A stretch of 64,000 bases of DNA from Chrysomallon squamiferum (lineage: Eukaryota; Mollusca; Gastropoda; Neomphalida; Peltospiridae): NCBI GenBank assembly GCA_012295275.1, contig CM022673.1, positions 4,696,105 to 4,760,104 on the forward strand. The letters run 5' to 3'. Shown in pieces: positions 23,939 to 35,881 of this stretch. Every line of letters starts with the position of its first letter. Position 1 is the stretch's first letter. The translations under genes were made by a program, and so were the position numbers. The notes under the pieces were generated by a model. That model was not told the origin of the DNA and did not search any database. It saw only the letters and a program-made list of their open reading frames with translations.

Positions 23939-26853
23939 CTAAATCAAAGAAACAAACACACGCAAAATAAATAAATAAATAAATAAACAAGTAAACAAAT
24001 AATTAAATAAATAATTAATGCTTTTCCAATTCTGAAAGGTCAGCAAACACAAACCACAGTACTGTGATTCAGTACTGCTTATGCGATAATTATGAATAAA
24101 AACAAGGGGAAATGAACATGACATAAACCATGATATATACACATATATAGACACATACATATTTACACATACACTTATATTCAGTCATACATACTTACAT
24201 ATATCCACGAAGACGGTATTGATCGAATATACAACCTTCAAACAATATTTTAAGCATTTTTATATATTAATCCGCATTATAATATCTACATCCATAATTA
24301 AATAAGGGCTTACTGTATCGCAATATATCAAAACATGTGGCATCTCTAAAAATAAAATGTAACCAACAACAATAAAACCATTAAAAAAAACCCCACCAAA
24401 AACAACAGAAAAACAAACAAAAAAAAAAAAAAAAATTAATTAAAAAAAAAAATTTAAATTAACATAGTATCCTATTCAAAACTGCAAACATTTAACGTTA
24501 TGCTTGAAGTGATATTTGATTTTATTCTCAGAATATATTATTATTATTTATAAATAATACACATAAACGTACATGCACCGTTATTTACGTCAAGAATGCA
24601 CCACACACCTGTAATTACCGCTGACAGCTGATTTAAGCGAAATTTCTGCCAAAACACAAATCGTGAAATACTGTTTTGCAAAATAAGGTCAACATTTAAC
24701 ACACTCTGTTATAAAGTACTACTCACCCACTGAGAATGACCCACTGTATCCCGAATTACTCATTTACGAAGCAAACAGGTAAAACTAGGTGGTATTTGAC
24801 CTTGATATTCCGTCTGCTTAAACGACTACTAAGGTCATTTTTTTTTTTTTTTCCCCTCACTTATCCTTTCATTTGTTTACGGAAGGCAAAATAAATTATG
24901 ATTTATCATTTGATATATTTCAAATATATTTCATCTGAAGGATTTCGGTCATGTTAAATCACAAGTTTTTTGTCACAGTAATAAACAAATGATATTTTGA
25001 AACCATCAAATCATTGTCGGTAATATCCATTGATAGACTTATTCATGTAAAAAATGTATTTGTATTATAACTATAACTTATGAAATAAATGAAATTTTGA
25101 AAACACCTGTTCTTGATTTAGAATATTAGCTTATATGTACACACTGTTAATAAATATGAATTAGTTATCTGTGTACGAAAAAGGATAGAACTAAAGTGAT
25201 TCTATAAAATGTTCTCTGTATTTTTCAAAAGTAACATACCTTTGTCAAAGCAGCTCAGCCGGTTCAAAACAGCCTTAAATTTGACCTCGTTATTCACGAA
25301 CTGTGCTCCCATGCCATAAAAGTACATGATTTTTACTTATTTACTGATTTCTAAATTTGTAACGCAATTTTATAAGAATGCAGGGATGACTGTCTGACCA
25401 ATATATGTTTTAGTTCATATATATAGAAATTTTTGTGAAAAATAGTAAAAGTACTAGTCACATTGCTTTTTTTTTGTATTTTTTTTTTTTTTTTTTTAAA
25501 TCACTCCTCTCCGTTTAACGCATAGTTATTATATATTTGGATAGGAAGTCCACTGTCGCCATTTCATATATACATTACTCGTATATTTCAGCTGAAAAGG
25601 ATCTTTTATAGGATCTATTATTATAAGACACTATATTTATTGTTAAAGTCGACAGAGATAACGAAAGAAATACACTGCTATTAAACAATGAGTACCTTTT
25701 AAATTAGTTGTTAGGGATTAATTATATCTGTCTTGTCACAGTACCTGTATATAAATCAGTTGTGCAGCACTGCCTGGAACGAGAAATAGCCTTAACAGGT
25801 GCCCCCCCACACACACACACCCCGACGGAGACCCGTCACTTCATAGGTGTGTTTTAACCTGTGCTTGAACAACTCTCTCCAGGAAATAACATATATCGAA
25901 CCTTGGACAAGTCCGTAATGGGTACTGACTGGAATGGGAAATAGCCCTGTGGAAAGTGCCAAAGCAGCGATATTATGACAACTGAGTCACAAATGGTTCA
26001 TGCAAAGGTTAATTTCAAAGTATTATTAAGTTTTAAAGGTCAGTTGATCTAGAGTATAATGTCAGCTTATGTCGGTGTACAAACGTTTTGACAAGGCTAA
26101 TGTCCAATTCATTTTGGTGTAATTTCCAACAACTTATAATAAGCTTTCATGACAGCAGTACTCTATAGTTAAATTGGTTGATAGGGTTTGCCTTGAACAA
26201 AAATTTAAAAAAAAGAACACACACAAAAAAAAAAAAAAAGGATCAAAGACAGCAAACCTAACAGACATGCATATACTGGATGTCAGAACGATTGATATGT
26301 TTCCTTATTCTCCAACAAGTTTTCGTGAAGCAATAAACAGACATCTGTAATTACCAACATTTATATTAAGTATATTACAGAAAACGTATCCTGCTCATTT
26401 GTTGTTGTTTTTTTAATGTGACTTTCGATAATATAAGCCATTATTTGTATCATTAAACTTAAAATATTTGTAAAATTCTGTAGAATTCCAAAATAAAATA
26501 CGTTTTAGCTAGTTGAAATGCAAATCTTGAAACATTTGATCAGTTAAACTTCATGCAATGAAGAATAATTTAGAAAAATATATAAAATATTATTATTCAT
26601 GTATAGAGACTGTAAATTCCCTAATTACTTTAATTCACTACACTGCTCATAATCATGTTCATTCAGTCATCTAGAATTATGGTAGAATGGTGTGATGAAC
26701 TTTTTAATGTAGTATTTTACCAAGTACATTTGCATAAACTGTACAGCAAATTTATCATCACTGGCGTAATAGAATTCATCTAATTTTTAATAAACTTCAG
26801 CTAAGTATGAAATGTACCATTCTTTGCATATTAAACATGTTTTATACCAGTTT
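23939..26853. other. SLC23 5' region and intergenic sequence
   Basis: No supported coding gene. A donor-like GTGAGT on the minus strand at 24721-24726 could close a non-coding first exon of the SLC23 gene, with the transcription start to its right, but this is a guess. Near 25770-25970 two short related segments (each with a GAAATAGCC core, about 160 bp apart) suggest an old internal duplication or repeat. The dispersed repeat at 26290-26620 is listed separately. Confidence 0.45.
26290..26620. repeat. Dispersed repeat, copy 2
   Basis: Second copy of the sequence at 22110-22440, same orientation, about 4.2 kb to the right, upstream of the SLC23 gene and just downstream of the K+ channel-like fragment. 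The duplicated part does not include any SLC23 exon, so it looks like a dispersed element rather than a partial gene duplication. Confidence 0.75.
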
Positions 26854-27227
26854 CTAAATGCACTTAAATGCAGAGTCATAATTAGCTACTTGATTATGGC
26901 CAGTATTTAACAATTTCAGAATGCGTAGGACTTTCAACATCGATGGTCTGTGAGTACTAGTCAAGCAGTTACACACAATAGTCAGCTCGGGTGACGTCTG
27001 GAATGAAACAATAACGTCTTGGATGGTTTGTGGTATTTTCCAGAACGTCACTTCGACTGGCGAGAAGGCGAAGCGAGGGATTAACTCACTGAGGAAGAAG
27101 AGAAGGCAAACCACGTCAGTAATAATCAGAGCTGTGTGAGTATGTGGACCTGAGTCGTTGACACTTTTCATGGTGAACACGTATGTAACATTAACAGAAA
27201 TATATTTAAAACTATCAAATCATACAC
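26854..27227 (-). pseudogene. Voltage-gated K+ channel (Kv)-like fragment, S2 to S4 region
   Basis: One minus-strand open frame (ATG at 27180, open upstream to about 27227, stop at 26854-26856). Its middle part follows Kv channel order: an S2-like helix ending FFLSELIPRFAFSP (compare the usual WFTLEFxxRFxxSP), an S3-like stretch with a conserved Asp, and an S4-like LKVLRILKLLNTGHN. S4 is short of arginines, and no T1 domain, S5, pore (TVGYG) or S6 is seen on either side within several kb. No good splice sites flank it. It could be a decayed copy or a lone diverged exon of a larger gene. The resemblance is by eye only. Confidence 0.5.
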
Positions 27228-27395
27228 ATAAACACACACATATGCACATACACATACAATATATGTATTAGTTCATTTATTCATCCATACATTCGTTAAT
27301 CAGTAAATTCATTCGTTTATTCATTTCTCTCCATTATTTGTGCTATACCAGATATTTGCTATTAAATAGAATCTAGCCACGTTAATGTGATATAC

Positions 27396-27440
27396 TGTTG
27401 ACCCTCGATTTCGCGGACCTCAGTTTCCAGATTTCGGGAA
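27396..27440. mobile_element. Possible single end of a Tigger-like element
   Basis: The sequence CTGTTGACCCTCGATTTCGC after a TA has the look of the inverted-repeat ends found at 17529 and 50486 (CAGT..ACCCTCG... then CGCGG). I did not find a matching right end, so the element would be incomplete. Confidence 0.3.
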
Positions 27441-28655
27441 ATCCTGACCAGGTCTTATAAAAATCTCAAAATTTGAACTTACTGTCGTTTCCCACTAGAA
27501 ACCTCCTCACCTCTTGGTACGATTAAGTTATTCCGAGTTCCACTATACGGTCACGACAACCTTCTTCCATCCGACTTTCTGTCAAGGTAAGTATAAAGTT
27601 TTGCAGTTGCACCCATAACTATCCTACATTAATACACTTCACCCAACCCAGTCTACATTTTTCTACTTTTTATATTTTTCGTTACATGTACTGTATGACA
27701 TTTATCTACATAGTTTTGTGGTTAATGTTTACACCCCAGGCTTTTGCATTTCCTCGATTGTTAGACTGAGAAACTGAGTCAACTGCATTATAAATTACCT
27801 GATCATGAATACTACACATAATTCTCATCTTTGCATCTGCTGGGCTGCACTTTGATTCTGGCGTATGATGGATATTACAAATATAGAAGAAAAACATACA
27901 TATTAGATATGTGACAAAATTTTCAAAATTTTTATTTTCCTAAAACATAATATATCCTTAGAAAGCGAGTTTGTAGAAAGAATTGTCACCAAAGTAAGTT
28001 TCTTGTAAGAGTTTTTACAAATGGACCGGAAAAAGGGAATTTTTGAAGACCGAAGCTTTGCAGACAATTCTGTACTCTGGCGACCGCCCAACAAGGATCG
28101 CGGAGAAATCTCGCAAGATCGAAATGGGTTATTTGTACATCCTACTTTTAGTTTTGTAGACCGAAATCTTGTGGTGTTTGCTTAGCAGTTTAATACTTGT
28201 CATAGTGACCCGCGGTATAGATAATATTTTCAAAGTATAAGAATGAAGACTTTTTTTTTATTCTTTTTTTTTAATGTTTTCTGTCATTTACTTATTCTGA
28301 TTTGATTTGGGTTTTTTTTTTTTTTTTTTTTTTTTAAATTGACAATGAATTCTCAGTCTTAATAATATTTAATTAGGTAACATCTTGGTAGCTTTTGTAT
28401 GGTATTTTTATAACTATTTTATAAAGGGTAATAGGTATTTTTACTTGATATATATATTTTAATGTTTGCTACAGAGTTTAATAATAATATTTTTTCTTTA
28501 TGAAGAGAGATACTTCAGAAATTGCTAATCATTTCTTTTTCTTTTTTTGTTGAGTAAATAATATTTTGGAAGTTTTTTAGGTTTTTTTAATGAAAACTAA
28601 AATTCTTCCTCCTATTTTTGTTCAGAATTATTTTCTTTTTTAATGCATGAAGACA

Positions 28656-28660
<5 letters not shown>

Positions 28661-28690
<30 letters not shown>

Positions 28691-28770
28691 TGTATATGTT
28701 TATGTGTGAGTGTGTACGTGTGTGTGTGTGTGTTTTGTGTGTGTGTCTATGTATATGTGTGTGTTTACAT
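28661..28770. repeat. (TATG)n then (TG)n microsatellite
   Basis: About nine TATG units followed by interrupted TG runs. The apparent Tyr/Val/Cys-rich frame through it is a repeat product. Confidence 0.9.
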
Positions 28771-30674
28771 TAAACAATTTTCTTTTAATAAACAATTTCG
28801 TTTAATTCTTACGAAAGTATTTACTGTTTCCCTGATATTCATAAAGACGAATAAATAACAAATATGTCTTTTACTTTTGTCAGTAGAATAAAAATAATAA
28901 CATTGCAAATAAATTTTAAAATAAACAAATACAAATAATGTCCTCTTTTTTTCTTTTTTTTTTTAAATTATAAAGAATTCAGAAAATATTTAAACATTTG
29001 AAATGTATTTAAGATAATTGGGCTTTTTATTATTTTATTTATTTATTTATTTATTATTAGATTATAGGTTTATTTACTTATTTGCTTATTTGGAATTCTA
29101 CAATTAACTGATGATTATATACTGGAAAATTTCAAAGAACTTTTTAAAATTAATACGTTAAGCTTTACATATTTCATCATCTTAATACTGTGTATGTGTA
29201 TATATATATACATATAACATAAATGTTCTGTTTTCTAATATCTTCATTTAAGTTTTAAACCATTTACATCACTATACGTTCATTTATAAGCAATAATACT
29301 GAATAGAAAATAGTGAGTTAGATAAATATTGATTAGAAATATTATTAGCCCTAACCAAAATATATACATACATATTTTAAATCGTTAATTAATTACTTTT
29401 ATTGTGCATATAAGAAAAAGAAAGTAAATGATGTTTCTTAGCTTTATTAAAAGTTTATAATGTTTACATATTTTGTTAGGTGTTTTTACTATCATTAACC
29501 ATACTCAGACCATTTGTTATAGCTGAAGCTTATCAACAGGTAAAGACTAAATAATTAAAATAGTTTAATATCCAGTAAGAGTTTCATACAGTAGCTGCGT
29601 TTCTTACTACTAATATACGATTACGACAAGCCTCTTTCAACTTGTGATATGGGTGTATGCGTGCATGTGCGTGTGTAATGTGTTCATATATATGTATGTG
29701 TTGTATAGGCTATGCCTCATTTATGCATGTATCAATGCATATATGTTGTTTTTGTATATGTGTATGTAGAGTGGAATGTTTCTGATATATGTCTCTTTAG
29801 TATCTCGTTTCTGGATGTATATATATAAAATATTACATCCTATGATACCAGGTTCATATTACATTCACGTACTTAATAATCTCAGTGTAAAAAGCCAACA
29901 ACCCCTCCAAAACAAAAACTAAAAATAATAAAATAAATAAAACAAAAAAAAAAAAATCACGCAAACCCCCCCACACACAAAAACCCAGACAAAACAAACA
30001 AGAAACAACGACAACAACAACGGCAAGCAGTTACGAATAGGAATAAATAGTAAATGTCTGAACTGGCTCTCTGAATCACAAATCATCATGGAATCAAAGA
30101 ATGTTTGCTGTTTGTTGTTTTTGGAGGTTTTTTGTTTGTTTGTTGTTATTGGGTTTTTATGAGCAGTTAAAACTGTTTCAAAACGTTTTAGCAGCCAGTA
30201 TATTCGTCCATTACTAACCGATGCTCGTTTCAAATGAAGCAGACTTTCGACCTTAACTGAGATCTTATATACTGACGTTTTTCTTGTTCAGTTACGCTGG
30301 GTGAGGAATTCATATTACTGAATCCAAGGTATTGAAAGGATCGAAAATATCGACAGAAGCGACTCTGACATCACAGCAACACTCATCTTTTAGCGGCGTC
30401 TTTGCACGTTTTTTCGTCCTCAATTTTCGTTTTTACTCAGATTATGGTGTGAGATAAATTATTTACCGTCACATGGGAAGGTGAAGTCATCAAAAATGTC
30501 CAAAGCGAATTCTGATCTACTGGAATCAGCTACGACAAGAACTAGAATAATATGATGTTGCCCATGTCGATGATGATACATTGTGTACAGTTAAATAATA
30601 TTTTATTAATATATTAATGTATTATTATTATTATTATTATTAAATATGTCCGCAATATAATATAATATAATATA

Positions 30675-30677
30675 ATA

Positions 30678-30747
<70 letters not shown>
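30675..30747. repeat. (AAT)n microsatellite upstream of NDUFA10
   Basis: About 24 AAT units preceded by an ATAAT pentamer run, roughly 230 bp upstream of the NDUFA10 start codon. Confidence 0.95.
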
Positions 30748-30751
<4 letters not shown>

Positions 30752-30891
30752 GAATATAAAAAGCAGAGATACAGAGCACGTTTGAATAGAAAATACAATT
30801 TATTTTACCAACGCGGTGAAAAGTCAACATTTATTTCTGTGTTGTGAGACCGAACATGGATTGTGTCCCTTGCAACCTTGTTTTCAGGGAA

Positions 30892-30900
30892 ACTTCCGGT
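30892..30900 (+). promoter_or_regulatory. Candidate ETS/NRF-2 (GABP) site of the NDUFA10 promoter
   Basis: ACTTCCGGT lies 78 bp upstream of the NDUFA10 ATG, in the only local GC-richer stretch. ETS-type sites of this form are common in promoters of nuclear genes for respiratory-chain subunits. Whether it is used here is inferred. Confidence 0.4.
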
Positions 30901-30977
30901 TTGTTTGGAGGTCGTTTTTGTACGGTTTAATGAAAAAGATTCTTATGTTTTGGTAGGTCGGTTGTAAACAAATTGGC

Positions 30978-33900
30978 ATGGCACTGCGTCTGCAGAAAGT
31001 TATCTGTCTGTTTAGGCCCGCGGGCTTCAGACTATCTCTTTTGGAACCATCAAAACTAAGTGCTGCAGTTGGAGTGAAATCGGGGCAGGTAGCTCATTTG
31101 ACATCAACTCACGGACAACCTGTAGAACGTCCAAAACCATGGCCTTACGAGAAAAGACCGTACAATAGTTTTTACCAGTTTATAGATCATACCCGGAAAA
31201 GGTTTGACGACAACACTAAGGTTATAGTAGTCGATGGTAATCTTGCTGTAGGGAAAACAGCGTTTGCAGAGAAAGTTGCTAAAGAATTTGATATGAAGTT
31301 CTTCCCAGATTGTGAAGATTCGGAAATTTTTATAGCCCCGTCAGGATTCGATATCAGAGAGTTGAACGAACAGTTACCTCCTGGAGCTCGATTATGCGAT
31401 TTCAGTACATTTTACACGCAAAATGCGCCAAAGAGTCAGCTTGCAAAGATCGGAATGACCCAGTGTAACATGTACTATGTTCGTTTTCACAACTATGTCC
31501 GAGCACTGGAACATCTCCTCAACACAGGTAAAAAAAACAAAAAAACAATAAATAATAAAACACTGTAAAAATGTTGATATTAAATGCTGCATAAATCCTT
31601 GACGGTAATGTTGCATAATGATTATTAATGGATTGTCAACATTATATAATAATTATAACATATTGCATGTTGTCATAATAATGTACTTTTGATATTTATC
31701 TGAAGAAAACTGTGTTTATATATTACATTATAAATGATGTCAGTCATATATGGTAAATAAAATAAAATCTCTTTATGTCAGCTTTAAATTTAACTATAAA
31801 GTTGATACTGATTTAAGTTAGTTAAAAGAAAAATTTGGGCCAATTAATATATGAATATTGCAACTCATACATTTAAATGGCAGTTTTGAAAGTACTTGAA
31901 AATGTAAGAAAATATTTCAATAACACAAATAAAAAAATATATATATCAATTTTGATCAGCTGTTAGAGTACATTTAGATAGTGTGGATATTAAAGAAATG
32001 TAAGTATGTTAATGTAAATTTTAATTTTGTATCATTATACTTTCAGGCCAGGGTGTGGTGATTGAACGAAGTCCGTGGAGTGATTTTATTTTTGCTGACA
32101 CTCTAAAGAAGTTGGGTTACATGACACCAGCAGGTCTTTGTAATTATGAAACACAAACTTCAACACAGTAGTTTTTGAACTTCTAAAGTTGTCTTCACAA
32201 AATATACATCTAAAATTATCTCTATATATAATTGAACTACCTCACTTTAGATTAGTATCTGTGTTTTAACATTTGTTAGATTGATTTAGTATTTACCTTA
32301 GAGATAAATACCCATTGGCACAAACCTTTCTGACTGATTCAAATTTGAAAACATAAATGTTCCTTCAAAAATTAGATGTGTAATCAGTTTCATCATACCA
32401 CAAAAATTATTGTTATTTTGAATTCTTCTGCAAAAAATAATTTTATTATTTGTAGAATTAAGTATACTACAAAAAAAAAAACATAAAAAAAAAAAATTAA
32501 TATTTAAAAACAACTAATAAAATCAGTTTATTTTTTATCCAGTTATATATATTGAAAAAAAAAAAAAAACAATTAACATTTATCAAAAAAAGAAAGAAAT
32601 GTACTACATGCAAAATCTTTTACTTTGTATATGTGTATAAAAACTGATTTTAATATTTAAGCAAATAACATTTGTATATATGTTTTAAATCACTGTGTTA
32701 AAACCGAATTTTTCAGGACATGCTTACTACACTGAAATTCACAACAACACTGTGTGTGAGCTGTGGCAGCCTCACGTTGTCATGTACCTTGACGCCCCCA
32801 TCAGCCACGTCAGGGACGCCATAAACAAGAGAAATATTGTGAGATTATAAACTGCATACTCATTAAATTAATTACTTATAAAATTACATTGTGTTAATCA
32901 GCAGAAAACTAAAATTTGAAAAAATCAGATGTTTTTATGTTTTGAAATATCATGTTTAACAGAAGAAAAAAAATGCATATCTTATTTTTGTTTTCTCTCT
33001 GATTTATCATTATCCTTATAATTTGGTAAAGAAAATAAATAAACTGTGCTTTATTTATATATAAGTTTATTTTTATTTTTAAAATAACAGTTTCCGTTTT
33101 TGTTAAAGAGGTTGTAAAGCAAGAAATGTATTCTTTTTCAAATTGCTTCATCTTACTTAAAAAATTGTTTACACAATTTGTTTTAGCCATGGGAGGTGAA
33201 CAGCAAAGTTTTGAATAATGACTTTTTACAGTCTTTGGAAAGTGTTTATAAGAAGAAGATACTTCCATATTACAGGTTGGTGTTGGATATTGCAGTGTCC
33301 ACTTTCACTAATCATTCTTCATTTTGAAATAAGTTTTTCAATCAACTGTACTAAAATCTTAGTTTTAAATCATCATAGTCAGATATTGTTATTATTTACA
33401 TTTTAAAACATCTGTCTTGGCCACAGAAATATTTTCAGTCAACACCAGTAATATCAATTGTTAAAACTTGAGATATGAAGATTTTGTTCAGGAATCATTT
33501 AAACCTGGTGAAGTATTTCTGGACATAATTGCTTTATCTTCTATAAAGTATTTTACAAAACTGAGCTATTTAGTTGTGTTTATCTATTAACATTTTTTGT
33601 ATGTCACATTCATGACTTGTTTTTCAGTAAATATGGTGAAGTGCTTAACTATGATCTCACAGATTTGCCTGACTGGGAAATTGTAAGTTTAATATAAATT
33701 ACTCTGTGTATATAAGTTTAATATAAATTAATATATGGATATGGGGATGTGTTTGTGTATTTATTAAACAGTAATGTGTAAGTTCAATATATTAATATAT
33801 GTGTATGTGTAATTTTAACTTAAATTAATATATGTGTGTGTGTGTAAGTTTAATATATATTGAAAGGTCTTATTGTTAATATTGTTTTGTTTATTTTTTT

Positions 33901-35634
33901 CACAACAGAAAAAAGGTATTATAATGCACGATCATTTCTGCCACTTCTGATTTCAGAAATCTTTTTTTTTCACACTGCATCTTTTAAAAATAAACTGTTT
34001 TATTCTGTGTATGTTTGCACATTATTTAATACCTATCATGTCAACAAATTTTGATAATTTTGATTACTGGTGAGTTTTCTATTGTGACCTAATGACCATC
34101 AATAATAAAATGGCTTGACATAGCTTGAAACAAAATTCACTTACTGTTATTACTCTTTTATTTTATATAAAACAAGTCGATTGAAAGACTATTGTTTATT
34201 TTGTAAACTGTAGATAGTTGAAGAGCTTGAAGCACTGAACTTGGATCAAGTACCAGATGACGAACCTGAGAAGTTTTCAAGATGGAGTCTGGAACGAGAA
34301 GACGACTGGAACTGTTACAGGATGAGGTAAACTTTACTGTATATTTTGAATCTGTGTTTTCTTTTAATATTAAATGTGTTGGCTGTGATATTTTAATCTT
34401 AAATTTCAACATCTTGTTCATATGTAAAATAGCTAGTTAATATTAAAATAAAATTCTTATGGAACTACATAGTTAATATTAAATTAGGTCATTTGGTTCA
34501 TACAGAAATGTATATTTAATATTAAATTTAGTCACATTGTTCATGTTGAAATATTGAGTTGATATTAAATTTGTTTACATTATATTATACAAATATGTAT
34601 TAAATATTTTGTTTTACTACATTTGTTGATTTTGCTAGCACCAAACTGAATTGAACTTGGCATTTTAACATTTTTCATGTTTAATATTTCATTTATTTAT
34701 TATTCAGGTTAGTAATAACATTAACAGTAATTAACACAGAATATATAATATTCTATATGAATTATTATTGGTAAAAATATAACAAATTAATCCTGTCAAA
34801 TTGCATTAATCAATGATTTTTGTAACATGGTCTCATCTGTCATATGAGTTGATTAAAGTTTTCTACAAATAATTTATTACTTTCAGTCTGGCTTCAAAAT
34901 GGCAGCTCAGTGGTTTGTTCAATTTGCTGCAACCATTTGATGCTCGTGAACTGTTTGCATCAGGAGAGAACTTCATCCCATGGAAGCGAATTGTGGAAAC
35001 TGTAAGTGTTATAGTCTAGTAGTATTTACCTTATAATATATATATCCACATGTGTTGAGAAGTGATTTTAATTTGTTAAATTTAGACCCTTATAATCTGT
35101 ACAAACTTATTAAAATGTAGCAACATAGGCCTGGTTTATCAAAAGACACATAGTTTGTGTACACATTTTCAGATGTTATGTTTTCATTGTAAAATTATCT
35201 TTATGTTTTTGCAAATTAAATAAAAATAATTAATAAAAACCTTGCACAATGTCCATACTGTTTTCTGATATTTTTTCTTGTTCAGTAAAATTGATCTGAG
35301 AACACTAGATAGATATACTAGATAAAAAAGAAGAGTTAGGCATTTAGCGTGTATATTGCCACCCCAATGTGCTAAATATTTTTTTATATTTACCAGATGT
35401 ATAATAATCATAAAATGCTAAAAGTTCCAGTGGCATTTGAAGACATATTCAATATGGATATTGCTAAAAAGAAAAAATTCATCTCTGTAATAACATAATT
35501 CATTCTAATATACATTTCATTGCTTGTATAAATAATTTCGATTGAAAATACCTCTTCTTTTTTTATAGCATCCTGAACTGATATTTTCACCTGGCTACAA
35601 TCCTGAGAAAGGAAGCACTTTGTTTAAATTATAA
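30978..35634 (+). CDS. NDUFA10: NADH dehydrogenase (complex I) 42-kDa subunit, NDUFA10
   Basis: Exons: 30978-31527, 32047-32133, 32717-32838, 33187-33275, 33628-33682, 34214-34326, 34887-35001, 35569-35634. Together they give 398 aa (human 355, fly ND-42 about 407). It is an accessory subunit of mitochondrial complex I with a deoxynucleoside-kinase-like fold, on the matrix side of the membrane arm. The N-terminus (MALRLQKVICLFRPAGFRLS) is basic and hydrophobic, as a mitochondrial presequence would be. Residues near 80-95 form VVDGNLAVGKTAFAEKVA, which contains a complete Walker A (GNLAVGKT), whereas vertebrate NDUFA10 has a changed loop. Further family blocks are GQGVVIERSPWSDFIFADTL and QPHVVMYLDAPISHVRDAI, and a C-terminus with HPELIFSPGYNPEKG. 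The ATG at 30978 is the first in frame after GC-richer upstream sequence. AATAAA signals follow at 35825 and 35876. Confidence 0.96.
33683..33862 (+). repeat. Tandem copies of a splice-donor-proximal sequence in NDUFA10 intron
   Basis: The intron after exon 33628-33682 starts GTAAGTTTAATATAAATTA, and variants of this recur at about 33710, 33777 and 33841 with TG-rich spacers. Two of the later copies also contain GTAAGTT, so the array carries duplicate donor-like sites. Confidence 0.6.
34370..34600. repeat. Degenerate tandem repeat, unit about 60 bp, in NDUFA10 intron
   Basis: AGTTAATATTAAA, ATTTAATATTAAA and similar cores, each preceded by TTCATAT- or TTCATAC-like sequence, occur four to five times between exons 34214-34326 and 34887-35001. 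Confidence 0.5.
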
Positions 35635-35824
35635 TTCTGTGAACAATTAGAACCACACCAGATGTTTTTAGGTTTTTGGTTGACAAAAGGAAAAGAAATA
35701 TAATTGAGAAACAAAACAAACTGAAATATGAATAATGTCAAAAGAGTGCTGTGTTCTCAAAAAAGGAAAATAAAATGAATATCATGTACTGAATGTCGAA
35801 ATGATAAAAACATTTTCTTTCTGT

Positions 35825-35881
35825 AATAAACTGATTGTATTGTTTGTTTTGGTGTAATGCCTGTTATAGTCTTTAAATAAA
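35825..35881 (+). terminator. NDUFA10: Polyadenylation signals of NDUFA10
   Basis: AATAAA at 35825-35830 and again at 35876-35881, 190-240 bp after the stop codon. Either could direct 3'-end formation. Confidence 0.55.

Larger units (their letters stand above)
27441..30885. other. Intergenic region upstream of NDUFA10
   Basis: No supported gene. The block 27690-28190 is less AT-rich and carries short frames on both strands (for example plus 28021-28185, 54 codons) with no family resemblance, and may be an old transposon. A TATG/TG microsatellite lies at 28661-28770, and an AAT microsatellite at 30675-30747. Confidence 0.5.

Noticed and set aside
27706-28185. Short frames on both strands in a less AT-rich block (including plus 28021-28185)
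   Set aside because: There is no recognisable family, no splice signals and no codon pattern; it is more likely an old repeat.
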